Below are positions 1-6,339 of a DNA stretch of 8,983 bases, piece by piece (position 1 is the stretch's first letter; the number at the start of each line of letters is the position of its first letter). Made by a program: the position numbers and the translations under genes. Under the pieces are notes generated by a model, which did not search any database, had not been told where the DNA came from, and saw only the letters and a list, made by a program, of their open reading frames with translations. The stretch is from contig DURG01000388.1 of assembly GCA_012837465.1 (NCBI GenBank), positions 1-8,983 of the forward strand, written 5' to 3'. The DNA comes from Propionibacterium sp. (lineage in GTDB: Bacteria > Actinomycetota > Actinomycetes > Propionibacteriales > Propionibacteriaceae).

Positions 1-111
1 CCCGAGAAGCCCGGCGACGACGACAAGCCCGAAGGGCCCGGCAAGCCCGGTGACGACGACAAGGGCAAGGACAAGCCCGGCAAGCCCGGCCTTCCCAAGA
101 CCGGCCGCTGA
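1..111 (+). CDS. C-terminal end of a secreted-type Lys/Pro/Asp-rich protein ending in LPKTG-R
   Basis: Only the last 36 codons and the TGA stop are in the window; the 5' part lies outside. The visible tail is built from Pro-Gly-Lys and Asp-Asp-Asp-Lys blocks (PGDDDK occurs twice) and ends PGLPKTGR-stop. Such low-complexity charged, Pro-rich linkers usually span the cell wall in sortase-anchored Gram-positive proteins, and LPKTG fits the sortase LPXTG motif. However, a normal sorting signal continues with about 20 hydrophobic residues and a basic tail, and here a single Arg precedes the stop. A strong hairpin terminator begins 16 bases after the stop, so there is no room for a missing anchor. 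The protein's main domain and function cannot be told. The reading frame is well supported by its composition and by the terminator. Confidence 0.8.
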   Translation, partial: PEKPGDDDKPEGPGKPGDDDKGKDKPGKPGLPKTGR

Positions 112-126
112 TCTGATTCAGCCCTG

Positions 127-160
127 AAAGAGCCCCGGCATCAGCCGGGGCTCTTTCCTT
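127..160 (+). terminator. Rho-independent-type terminator
   Basis: A perfect 13-bp stem (AAAGAGCCCCGGC at 127-139 with GCCGGGGCTCTTT at 144-156) closes on a 4-base ATCA loop and is followed by CCTTTCC. It starts 16 bases after the stop at 111 and separates that gene from the next one. The A-run on the left and T-run on the right mean it could also work on the opposite strand, but no minus-strand gene ends here. Confidence 0.9.
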
Positions 161-178
161 TCCGTCAGCCGGGCGCGA

Positions 179-184
179 TAGCGT
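179..184 (+). promoter_or_regulatory. Probable -10 box (TAGCGT) for a leaderless transcript
   Basis: TAGCGT matches the actinobacterial TANNNT -10 pattern and ends exactly 7 bases before the ATG at 192, so transcription would start at or next to the A of the start codon. There is no Shine-Dalgarno sequence in front of that ATG. No convincing -35 is seen. Confidence 0.55.
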
Positions 185-191
185 CGGGCGC

Positions 192-1859
192 ATGACTGAG
201 ACCCGACGCAGCACGCCCCTCGACGAGATCGCCGACGACTTCGTCGACACCTTGGCGAAGCTCTCCCCCACTGCCGCGACGAACTGGGGCATCCCCGGTT
301 CTGACCACCTCCTCGACGACTACTCCCCCGCCGGCTGGGGCGCCCAGGCCGACGCCATCCGGGACGTGCTCGCGAAGGTACGCACGACGGAGCCGCAGGA
401 CGAGATCGACGAGGTGACCGCCGCAGCCATGCAGGAGCGGCTGGGCCTGGAGCTCGAACTGCACGACGCCGGCGAGAACCACGCCTCGCTCAACAACCTC
501 GCCTCCCCCCTGCAAGGCATCCGCGACATCTTCGACCTCATGCCCACCGACACCCTCGAGCAGTGGGAGACCATCGACGAGCGCATGTCCAACGTGCCCG
601 TCGCTGTCGAGGGCTACATCGAGTCGCTACGCCATGCCGCCGCAAACGCGGACGGGCCGTTCCCGGCCATTCGCCAGATCGAGATCGGCATCGCCCAAGC
701 AGAGAAGCTGGCCGAGCCGGGCTCGTTCTGGACCACCTTCGCCGAATCCGCCCGAGTGCCCGACGCCACGTCGGCCTCCCTCTCCCGCAGCGCAGACGCC
801 GCCCGCGAGGCGTACGGCCGCCTCGCCGAGGCCCTGAGGGAACTGGCTCCGCGCGCCCCGGAGGACGACGCCGTGGGCCGCGAGCGCTACGAGCGCTTCT
901 CCCGCTACTTCCTCGGCGCCCGCATCGACCTCGACGAGACCTACGAATGGGGTCGCGAGGAGCTGCGCCGCATCATCGCGGAGCAGGAGAACACGGCGCT
1001 GCAGCTGTACGGCGAGGGCACGTCGCCCGAGGAGGCCATGCGCCGCCTCGACGACGACGTCAACCGCCAACTCGACGGCGTGGACGCCCTCCAGCGCTGG
1101 ATGCAGGAGACCTCGGACCAGGCCGTCGCCGAACTCGCTGACGTCCACTTCGACATCCCTGGCCCTGTGCGCGAACTCGAGTGCATGATCGCTCCCAGCC
1201 AGACCGGCGCGATCTACTACACCGCGCCATCGTCCGACTTCGCACGCCCGGGCCGCATGTGGTGGTCTGTGCCGGCGGGAGTCACGCAGTTCGGCACGTG
1301 GCGGGAGAAGACCACCGTGTACCACGAGGGCGTGCCGGGCCACCACCTGCAGCTCGCCCAGACGATCTACCGCTCGGAGCTGCTGAACAAGTGGCGGCGC
1401 CTTGCGTGCTGGGTCTCCGGCCACGGCGAGGGCTGGGCCCTGTACGCCGAGCGTCTCATGGCAGACCTCGGCTATCTGGACGACCCCGGTGACCGCATGG
1501 GAATGCTCGACGCCCAACGCATGCGCGCGGCCCGCGTCGTGATGGACATCGGCGTACACCTCGGCAAGGAAGCCCCCGAGGAGCTCGGCGGTGGCACCTG
1601 GGACGAGCCGAAGGCTTGGGACTTCATCCGGGCCAACGTGAACATGGCCGAGGAGTTCCTGCGCTTCGAACTGGACCGCTACCTCGGTTGGCCGGGCCAG
1701 GCCCCGTCGTACAAGGTCGGCCAGCGGCTCTGGGAACAGGCACGCGACGAGGCCGCCGCGAGCGCCGGGGAGTCCTTCGACATCAAGGCCTTCCACCGTC
1801 AGGCCCTCGACCTCGGCTCGGTGGGCCTCGACACCCTCCGTGAGGCGCTGATCAAGTAG
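192..1859 (+). CDS. DUF885 family protein, putative zinc metallopeptidase
   Basis: This 555-residue protein belongs to the DUF885 family (PF05960), whose usual length is 550-600 residues. The diagnostic feature is HEGVPGHH at residues 378-385 (an HE...HH zinc-binding helix, with Glu379 as likely catalytic base), followed by GHGEGWALYAE at 410-420, where Glu413 or Glu420 would supply a further metal ligand. It lacks a signal peptide and membrane segments, so it is expected in the cytoplasm. The N-terminal two thirds is charged and mostly helical. Family members are described only as putative peptidases; the substrate is unknown. The ATG at 192 is preferred because it follows the TANNNT box by 7 bases and starts just after the upstream terminator. 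It appears to be a single-gene unit. A weak 6-bp hairpin (1859-1864 with 1875-1880) at the stop has no T-tract. Confidence 0.9.
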   Translation: MTETRRSTPLDEIADDFVDTLAKLSPTAATNWGIPGSDHLLDDYSPAGWGAQADAIRDVLAKVRTTEPQDEIDEVTAAAMQERLGLELELHDAGENHASLNNLASPLQGIRDIFDLMPTDTLEQWETIDERMSNVPVAVEGYIESLRHAAANADGPFPAIRQIEIGIAQAEKLAEPGSFWTTFAESARVPDATSASLSRSADAAREAYGRLAEALRELAPRAPEDDAVGRERYERFSRYFLGARIDLDETYEWGREELRRIIAEQENTALQLYGEGTSPEEAMRRLDDDVNRQLDGVDALQRWMQETSDQAVAELADVHFDIPGPVRELECMIAPSQTGAIYYTAPSSDFARPGRMWWSVPAGVTQFGTWREKTTVYHEGVPGHHLQLAQTIYRSELLNKWRRLACWVSGHGEGWALYAERLMADLGYLDDPGDRMGMLDAQRMRAARVVMDIGVHLGKEAPEELGGGTWDEPKAWDFIRANVNMAEEFLRFELDRYLGWPGQAPSYKVGQRLWEQARDEAAASAGESFDIKAFHRQALDLGSVGLDTLREALIK

Positions 1860-1911
1860 GCCCGGCCCCGGATTCGGGCCCGCTCGCTTGCCAGTGCTGG
1901 TTCGGCCGCCG

Positions 1912-2005
1912 CGTCTGGCGTGTTGGCCACCCCTGATCGGCACGTCTGGCGTGTTGGCCACACCCTGATCGCCACGTCTGCCGTGTTGGCCACCCCTGAT
2001 CGGCC
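1912..2005 (+). repeat. Three tandem 31/32-bp repeats
   Basis: Three back-to-back copies lie at 1912-1942 (31 bp), 1943-1974 (32 bp) and 1975-2005 (31 bp). Each begins CGTCTG, contains GTGTTGGCCAC and ends with CTGATCG followed by three to four more bases. The copies differ by a one-base insertion (copy 2, CACACCC for CACCCC) and a few substitutions (GGCG to GCCG in copy 3; GGCA to GCCA in copy 2). Each copy contains the short palindrome TGGCCA. No unique spacers separate the copies, so this is not a CRISPR array. It could be a set of protein-binding sites or a neutral tandem expansion. Confidence 0.9.
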
Positions 2006-2010
2006 GCATG

Positions 2011-2102
2011 CGGACGTCGAAGCGCGCGAGTTTCGTGGTACTGGCTGTGGTGCAGCGCGTCTCGCGTCGGTAAGGGATTGAGCTCGCGCGCTTCGTCGTC
2101 CG
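2011..2102. repeat. 92-bp element bounded by a 20-bp inverted repeat
   Basis: The left arm CGGACGTCGAAGCGCGCGAG (2011-2030) is the reverse complement of the right arm CTCGCGCGCTTCGTCGTCCG (2083-2102) at 19 of 20 positions; the mismatch is 2017/2096. The 52 bases between the arms have no recognisable coding content. As RNA this would form a long stem; as DNA it resembles a miniature inverted-repeat element. I see no clear target-site duplication at its borders (left flank ends GCATG, right flank begins GCTGC). It begins 5 bases after the tandem repeats. Confidence 0.75.
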
Positions 2103-2326
2103 GCTGCGCCCAGATTCTTCGGCGTTGTTGGTGGCTTGGTCCGCTGCTGTGGTTGGTCGGGTGCGTGGCTGTCCGCCCAGAAGCTGGGGCGCGGGATCAC
2201 TGCCGGCACGTCCGAAGTGTGGTCTCCTGCGCCGAGCTTCAGGGCTGGGCTCCAGTTGTGGTCACCGAATGATTGAAGCCGGGCCCGGGGAGAACCTCCG
2301 GGTTCAACAGGTAGACACGCTGCGGC

Positions 2327-2381
2327 GTCCCTTCGACGTCTCGCAGTCCTCGCAAGCTCGGACGCGACACGCTCAGGGACC
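2327..2381 (+). repeat. REP-like palindrome, long-loop copy
   Basis: CCCTTCGAC (2329-2337) and TCAGGGACC (2373-2381) form the two ends; GTCCCT (2327-2332) pairs perfectly with AGGGAC (2375-2380). The 35 bases between the conserved ends contain a short secondary stem (GTCC with GGAC). The same end sequences occur at 7033-7066 and 7105-7139. From memory, a compact form (CCCTTCGAC followed closely by CTCAGGGACC) is a frequent intergenic repeat in many actinobacterial genomes; here it lies just upstream of the oxidoreductase gene. Confidence 0.55.
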
Positions 2382-2385
2382 AGCG

Positions 2386-2414
2386 TTGCGTGGCGGCCAG
2401 ACGTCGGGTTGGCT
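2386..2414 (+). promoter_or_regulatory. Possible promoter of the oxidoreductase-GH13 unit
   Basis: TTGCGT (2386-2391) and TTGGCT (2409-2414) are 17 bases apart, and the second hexamer ends 7 bases before the ATG at 2422, the same spacing as the clearer leaderless promoters in this window. The second base of the -10 is T, not the usual A, so this is tentative. The purine run AGGGGA (2415-2420) is too close to the ATG to be a good ribosome binding site. Confidence 0.3.
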
Positions 2415-2421
2415 AGGGGAC

Positions 2422-3378
2422 ATGACGCGACTCGGATTCCACGCCTCCCACGAGCAGATCTCCCCCGGGCAACTGCTGCTCGACGTGCAGCACGCGGAGC
2501 AGGCCGGCTTCGACATGGCGATGTGCTCGGACCACCTCGTGCCGTGGTCGACGGCTCAGGGCCACTCGGGCTACACGTGGAGCTGGCTGGGCGCAGCGCT
2601 CGCGAAGACTGACCTCACGTTCGGGTGCGTCAGCGCGCCGGGCCAGCGGTACCACCCCGCCATCATGGCGCAGAAGATCGGCACCCTCGCCCAGATGTTC
2701 CCCGGCCGCTTCTGGACGGCGCTGGGTAGCGGCGAGGCGATGAACGAGGCCGTCACCGGCGACGCCTGGCCGCGCAAGGAGGTCCGCGAGCAGCGCCTCG
2801 ACGAATGCGCCGACATCATCCGCCGCCTCCTGCAGGGTGAGGAGGTCTCCCACGACGGCACGGTCACCGTGAAGGAGGCCCGCGTCTGGGACCTGCCCGA
2901 CGAGGTGCCGATGCTCATCGGCCCCGCCGTCTGCGCCGAATCCGCCGCTCGGATCGCCAAGTGGGCCGACGGCCTCATCACCGTCAATCAGGACCACGAC
3001 TCCCTGCGCAAGGTGATCGACGCCTACCGCGGCGCCGGCGGCCGCGGGAAGCTCTCCCTCCAGATCCACCTGAGCTGGGCGCCCACCATGGCCGAGGCCG
3101 AACGGATCGCGCACGAGCAGTGGGCGGGCAACGCTGTCGGCGCACCCCTGACGTGGGACATCGCCACCGTCGAGGGCTTCGACGCGGCCGCGGCCCACGT
3201 CACCCTCGACACCATCCGCGACGCGGTGCGGATCTCCGACAGCCTGGACCAGCACGTCGAGTGGTTGCGGGAGTACGCGGAGCTCGGATTCGACGACCTC
3301 TACCTGCACTTCGTGGGCCAGGACCAAGCCCCCTTCATCGACGCTTTTGGGGCGGGGGCCTTGTCTCTGGCCCGATGA
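2422..3378 (+). CDS. LLM-class flavin-dependent oxidoreductase (TIGR03885-like, probable FMN type)
   Basis: This 318-residue protein is a bacterial-luciferase-like (LLM) TIM-barrel oxidoreductase. It starts MTRLGFHASHEQ and contains AEQAGFDMAMCSDHLVPW, the loop GCVSAPGQRYHPAIMAQKIGT, and MFPGRFWTALGSGEAMNE, all typical of the F420/FMN-dependent branch of the superfamily. The overall sequence best fits the group I recall as TIGR03885, described as having probably reverted from F420 to a flavin; this is from memory. It is cytoplasmic, and substrate and product are unknown. The frame is open further upstream, but the ATG at 2422 is chosen because family similarity begins exactly there. Its stop (3376-3378) lies 17 bases before the GH13 start at 3396, and an alternative GH13 ATG at 3375 would overlap it by four bases (ATGA), so the two genes are almost certainly co-transcribed. 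Confidence 0.88.
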   Translation: MTRLGFHASHEQISPGQLLLDVQHAEQAGFDMAMCSDHLVPWSTAQGHSGYTWSWLGAALAKTDLTFGCVSAPGQRYHPAIMAQKIGTLAQMFPGRFWTALGSGEAMNEAVTGDAWPRKEVREQRLDECADIIRRLLQGEEVSHDGTVTVKEARVWDLPDEVPMLIGPAVCAESAARIAKWADGLITVNQDHDSLRKVIDAYRGAGGRGKLSLQIHLSWAPTMAEAERIAHEQWAGNAVGAPLTWDIATVEGFDAAAAHVTLDTIRDAVRISDSLDQHVEWLREYAELGFDDLYLHFVGQDQAPFIDAFGAGALSLAR

Positions 3379-3395
3379 CCGGGTCAGATGGAGGC

Positions 3396-5054
3396 ATGAA
3401 GATCACCGATACGAGCGACCTGTGGTGGAAGAGCGCAGTGATCTACTGCCTCGACATCGAGACCTACCTGGACCACAACGGAGACGGGGTGGGAGACCTG
3501 GCGGGCCTCGCGCACCGCATCGACTACCTCGCCGAGTTGGGCGTCAACACGCTGTGGCTGATGCCGTTCTACCCCAGCCCTGACCGGGACGACGGCTACG
3601 ACATCAAGGACTTCTACGGCGTCGACCCCCGCCTGGGCAACCACGGCGAACTCGTCGAGGTGATCCGCACGGCGCACAGCCGCGGCATCCGCGTGATCGC
3701 GGACCTGATCATCAACCACACCTCCGACCAGCACCCGTGGTTCGTGGCATCGCGTCGGAGCACCACCAACGAGTTCCGCGACTACTACATCTGGCGCGAC
3801 ACCGATCCGGGCGACACCTCCGACGAAGTCGTCTTCCCCGGCGAGGAGGACTCGATCTGGACGAAGGACGACCGAACCGGCGAGTGGTACCTGCACCACT
3901 TCTACAAGCACCAGCCTGACCTCAACCTCGCCAACCCGAAGGTGATGGATGAGCTGCTGCGCACCGTCGGCTTCTGGCTGGAGCTGGGCATCGACGGGTT
4001 CCGCGTCGACGCCGTGCCGTTCCTGATGCAGAACCAGGAGAACACCGGCACCACCACCGAGTACGTCGACCCGCACGAGGTGCTGCGCCAGATCCGCGAC
4101 TTCCTGTCGCGCCGCAAGGGCGACGCCATGCTGCTCGGCGAGGTCAACGTGCCGCACAAGCAGCAGTTGGAGTTCTTCGGCGGCAAGAACGCCGACCAGT
4201 TGCACATGATGTTCGACTTCATCGGCATGCAGGCCACGTACCTCGCGTTCGCGCGCGAAGACCCGAAGCCGCTCATCAAGGCCATCAAGGACCGCCCGGA
4301 GATCCACCGCACCTGCCAGTGGGCCACGTTCCTGCGCAACCACGACGAGCTCACCCTCGACAAGCTGACCGACGCACAGCGCGAGGAGGTCTTCGAGGCG
4401 TTCGGCCCCGAGGAGGAGATGCAGGTCTACGACCGCGGCCTCAAGCGTCGCCTGCCACCCATGCTCGACGGCGACCCGCGTCGGGTCCGGATGGCGTACT
4501 CGCTGATGTTCTCGCTGCCCGGCTCACCCACGCTGTACTACGGCGAGGAGATCGGCATGGGCGAGGACCTCGCCGCCGACGGCCGCATGTCGGTGCGCAC
4601 CCCCATGCAGTGGAGCAGCGCGAAGAACGGCGGCTTCTCCGACGCGATCCCCAGCAAGCTCATCCAGCGCCCCGTACCCGACGGCTTCGGGCCCGAGCAC
4701 GTCAATGTCGCGGACCAGCAACGCGACACGGATTCCCTGTGGTGGTTCATCCGCACGCTGATCGGCATCCGCCGCCGCCAGCCCGAGGTGGGCTGGGGTG
4801 AGTTCACCGTGCTGGAGCACGATGCGTCGTCGGTCATGGCCCACCAGATGTCGCTGGAGGGCTCGTCGATCATCGCGGTGCACAACTTCTCGGCCGATGC
4901 GGCGAACGTCACCGTGTCGGACGGCTTCGACGGCGACGCCGTCGTCGAGGACCTGCTGGACGGGCACTCGTTGGTGCCACACGACGGCACGCTCGAGGTC
5001 GCCCTCGACGGCTACGGATACCGCTGGTTCAGGGTCTCCTCAGCCCGGAAGTAA
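3396..5054 (+). CDS. GH13 alpha-amylase-family enzyme, trehalose-synthase-like
   Basis: A 552-residue glycoside hydrolase family 13 protein. The N-terminus WWKSAVIYCLDIETYLDHNG and the calcium-loop-like D26-x-N-x-D-G-x-G-D motif (26-34) resemble trehalose synthase (maltose alpha-D-glucosyltransferase). All catalytic regions are present: DLIINH (103-108), GFRVDAVPF (201-209, nucleophile Asp205), GEV (248-250, acid/base Glu249) and FLRNHDELTLD (312-322, Asp317). GEEIGMGE (383-390) and RTPMQW (401-406) also match that branch. The C-terminal 90 or so residues would be the beta-sandwich domain. It has no fused maltokinase domain and no signal peptide, so it is cytoplasmic and likely acts on small alpha-glucosides. 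Region III reads GEVNVP where I recall EANQWP in classical TreS, so it may be a related enzyme with another specificity; no symbol is given. ATG 3396 is chosen by similarity; ATG 3375, overlapping the upstream stop, is an alternative adding seven residues. Confidence 0.9.
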   Translation: MKITDTSDLWWKSAVIYCLDIETYLDHNGDGVGDLAGLAHRIDYLAELGVNTLWLMPFYPSPDRDDGYDIKDFYGVDPRLGNHGELVEVIRTAHSRGIRVIADLIINHTSDQHPWFVASRRSTTNEFRDYYIWRDTDPGDTSDEVVFPGEEDSIWTKDDRTGEWYLHHFYKHQPDLNLANPKVMDELLRTVGFWLELGIDGFRVDAVPFLMQNQENTGTTTEYVDPHEVLRQIRDFLSRRKGDAMLLGEVNVPHKQQLEFFGGKNADQLHMMFDFIGMQATYLAFAREDPKPLIKAIKDRPEIHRTCQWATFLRNHDELTLDKLTDAQREEVFEAFGPEEEMQVYDRGLKRRLPPMLDGDPRRVRMAYSLMFSLPGSPTLYYGEEIGMGEDLAADGRMSVRTPMQWSSAKNGGFSDAIPSKLIQRPVPDGFGPEHVNVADQQRDTDSLWWFIRTLIGIRRRQPEVGWGEFTVLEHDASSVMAHQMSLEGSSIIAVHNFSADAANVTVSDGFDGDAVVEDLLDGHSLVPHDGTLEVALDGYGYRWFRVSSARK

Positions 5055-5101
5055 GGGCCCGGCTGTACCTGCGGTGGAGGCCGCGGCTTCGGCGGGGCGT
5101 T

Positions 5102-5107
5102 TACGCT
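5102..5107 (+). promoter_or_regulatory. Probable -10 box (TACGCT) for a leaderless transcript
   Basis: TACGCT fits TANNNT and ends 7 bases before the ATG at 5115, the same spacing as the DUF885 promoter. No Shine-Dalgarno sequence precedes that ATG. The 60-base gap after the GH13 stop (5054) also leaves room for read-through; a short GC-rich stem in the gap has no T-tract, so it is not called a terminator. Confidence 0.55.
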
Positions 5108-5114
5108 GGGTGCC

Positions 5115-5867
5115 ATGCATCCCCGGCGTGCCTTCCTCCTCGGCGCCGCGGCCCTTCCGCTGGCCGCGTGCGGCCGGATCATGCCCGACGTGCCGGACTT
5201 CGACCTCCCCGCACCCAGGTGCCGCACGCCCGAGGCGTTGACGTCGTTCAGCACGCTGGGGGGCGCCCCATTGCGCTACGAGGTCACCGGGACCGAGCAG
5301 GCCTTCGACGCCGACCCGCGCTTCGTCGAGAAGCTTGAGGCGTGGGCGGACGACTGGGTCACGGTCAGCGGCCTCGGCGCCCTGACGGCGGTCTCCACGT
5401 ACGGCGCCCACGTCGACAAGTGCGGCTCCTGGCACGCGGCCGGACGCGCCTTCGACTTCGGCGTGCTCACCCACGCCGACGGCACCGAGGTGTCCTGCCG
5501 ATTCGACACCTGGGGTGAGGACCCGACGCGGCTGGCCCTGTACTGGCGGCTCGCGGCGTCCCTGGCCAAGCACTTCAACTACACGCTGACGTACCGGTTC
5601 AACGAGCAGCACCACAACCACATCCACATCGACAACGGCGCCTCCGGGTACGAGCCGTTCGGGTTCGACGCCGGCTCGGGCACGCACGTGGCGCTGCTGC
5701 AGGGCATCGCGCGGTGGGTCTACGGCCTGGAGGTGCCCAGCGACCGTGGGCTCGGCGCCACGCTGGACGCCGCCCGGGAGATCCAGAAGGCCAACGGGAT
5801 CACCGCGAGGCTGGCGACCACCGAGGGTTGGGGCGCCTTCCTCGACGCGGCCGCCGCTAGGCGCTGA
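5115..5867 (+). CDS. Extensin-like / M15-type zinc peptidase domain lipoprotein, probably Tat-exported
   Basis: This 250-residue protein begins MHPRRAFLLGAAALPLAAC. Arg4-Arg5 followed by AFLLG resembles a twin-arginine signal, and LAAC (16-19) is a lipobox, so Cys19 would be lipidated and the protein tethered to the outer face of the membrane. The mature part matches the extensin-like C-terminal domain (PF06904), related in fold to M15 D-Ala-D-Ala peptidases: SWHAAGRAFDFG (105-116, His107 and Asp114 as likely zinc ligands) and HHNHIHID (166-173, His169 or His171 as the third). A role in peptidoglycan processing is inferred from the fold, not shown. Cys36, Cys103 and Cys128 could form a disulfide. 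The C-terminal 60 residues are helical and of unknown role. The ATG at 5115 follows a TANNNT box by 7 bases. Its 3' end overlaps the convergent flavodoxin-like gene by 11 bp. Confidence 0.82.
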   Translation: MHPRRAFLLGAAALPLAACGRIMPDVPDFDLPAPRCRTPEALTSFSTLGGAPLRYEVTGTEQAFDADPRFVEKLEAWADDWVTVSGLGALTAVSTYGAHVDKCGSWHAAGRAFDFGVLTHADGTEVSCRFDTWGEDPTRLALYWRLAASLAKHFNYTLTYRFNEQHHNHIHIDNGASGYEPFGFDAGSGTHVALLQGIARWVYGLEVPSDRGLGATLDAAREIQKANGITARLATTEGWGAFLDAAAARR

Positions 5868-6339
5868 GGGATCGGGCCCAGGCCCGCACGGCCTCGGGAT
5901 CGAAGTGGTCCTGCGCGGGCTTGCGCATCGAGCGCATCAGCAGGCGCCGCAGGAACCCCACCCTGGCGGGCACGTAGCGCCCGGCGAACGACTCGCTGAA
6001 GGCGGCACCGGTGCGCTGCACCGCCGTCGCGTTGTACCCGAGGCCCTGCTCACGCGCGGCCGGGTCCAGTACGCAGAGGCAGGTGTTGAACACCGCCACC
6101 CCGCGGGCCTGCAACTCCTGCGCATGTGCCGCCACCCACGCCGTCGCCTCCGGGTACCAGGAGCCGGCGTGGATGCCGCTGCCGAGGATGACGAAGCCGG
6201 CGTCATCGACGGTGGGTTTGTCCTTGAGGTCCTCGACGCGCACGTCGTGGCCGGCGTCGCGGAGGGTCTCGGCTGCGGTGAGCGCGACGTCACGGGCCGA
6301 GGCGGTACGGGTGGCGTAGGCGATGAGAACCGGGGTCAC
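5857..6339 (-). CDS. Flavodoxin-domain protein (PF12724, HemG-like)
   Basis: A 160-residue cytoplasmic protein of the flavodoxin_5 group. The N-terminal VLIAYATRTAS (4-14) is the FMN phosphate-binding loop, with Thr10, Thr12 and Ser14 in place; VILGSGIHAGSWY (50-62) and VAVFNTCLCV (81-90) mark the other flavin-contact strands, and the C-terminal FAGRYVPARVGFLRRLLMRSMRK is typical of the group. HemG in enterobacteria is a protoporphyrinogen oxidase in this family, but actinomycetes make haem by another route, so the role here is open: a small FMN electron carrier or quinone-type reductase. The start is GTG (6337-6339), supported by the -10 box TATCGT six bases upstream and by the start of similarity. 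It lies 42 bases downstream of the Rv2466c-family gene on the same strand. The GTG is inside a 14-bp palindrome. The stop overlaps the convergent lipoprotein gene. Confidence 0.85.
   Translation of the reverse strand: MTPVLIAYATRTASARDVALTAAETLRDAGHDVRVEDLKDKPTVDDAGFVILGSGIHAGSWYPEATAWVAAHAQELQARGVAVFNTCLCVLDPAAREQGLGYNATAVQRTGAAFSESFAGRYVPARVGFLRRLLMRSMRKPAQDHFDPEAVRAWARSLSA
5873..5886. other. Short palindrome after the convergent gene ends
   Basis: CGGGCC (5873-5878) and GGCCCG (5881-5886) form a short perfect palindrome just past the plus-strand stop at 5867 and within the last codons of the minus-strand gene. There is no T-tract on either strand. It is the only hairpin-like signal at this convergent junction and may or may not end transcription. 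Confidence 0.25.

Larger units (their letters stand above)
1860..2421. other. 562-base gene-free stretch with layered repeats
   Basis: No reading frame here looks like a real gene: open frames on either strand have the composition of GC-rich chance frames and match no family I recognise. The stretch holds, in order, three tandem 31/32-bp repeats (1912-2005), a 20-bp imperfect inverted repeat (2011-2030 and 2083-2102), about 220 bases (2103-2326) in which I see nothing definite, a REP-like palindrome (2327-2381), and the promoter region of the next gene. The middle part looks more T/G-rich on the plus strand than the flanking genes, consistent with non-coding or decayed DNA. Confidence 0.7.

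Noticed and set aside
1912..2005. CRISPR array
   Set aside because: The three repeats are directly adjacent with no unique spacers, and no cas gene is nearby.
627..2009. Long minus-strand open frame (460 codons) opposite the DUF885 gene
   Set aside because: It mirrors a strongly supported gene, is rich in Arg/Gly/Val as expected of an antisense frame in GC-rich DNA, runs through the tandem repeats and shows no family motif.
2125..2421. N-terminal extension of the oxidoreductase frame
   Set aside because: The frame is open, but the extra 99 codons have no family similarity and cross a REP-like repeat; the protein family begins at the ATG at 2422.
2413..3327. Minus-strand open frame (304 codons) opposite the oxidoreductase gene
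   Set aside because: Antisense shadow of a recognised protein; no domain features.
2961..3395. N-terminal extension of the GH13 frame inside the oxidoreductase gene
   Set aside because: The extension is an out-of-frame, Arg/Pro-rich reading of the oxidoreductase gene; GH13 similarity starts at about residue 8 from the ATG at 3396.
3384..4343. Minus-strand open frame (319 codons) opposite the GH13 gene
   Set aside because: Valine-, aspartate- and arginine-rich antisense shadow with no recognisable domain; the plus strand carries all GH13 catalytic motifs.
5055..5114. Terminator between the GH13 gene and the lipoprotein gene
   Set aside because: Only short GC-rich pairings (about 4 bp) can be drawn and no T-tract follows.
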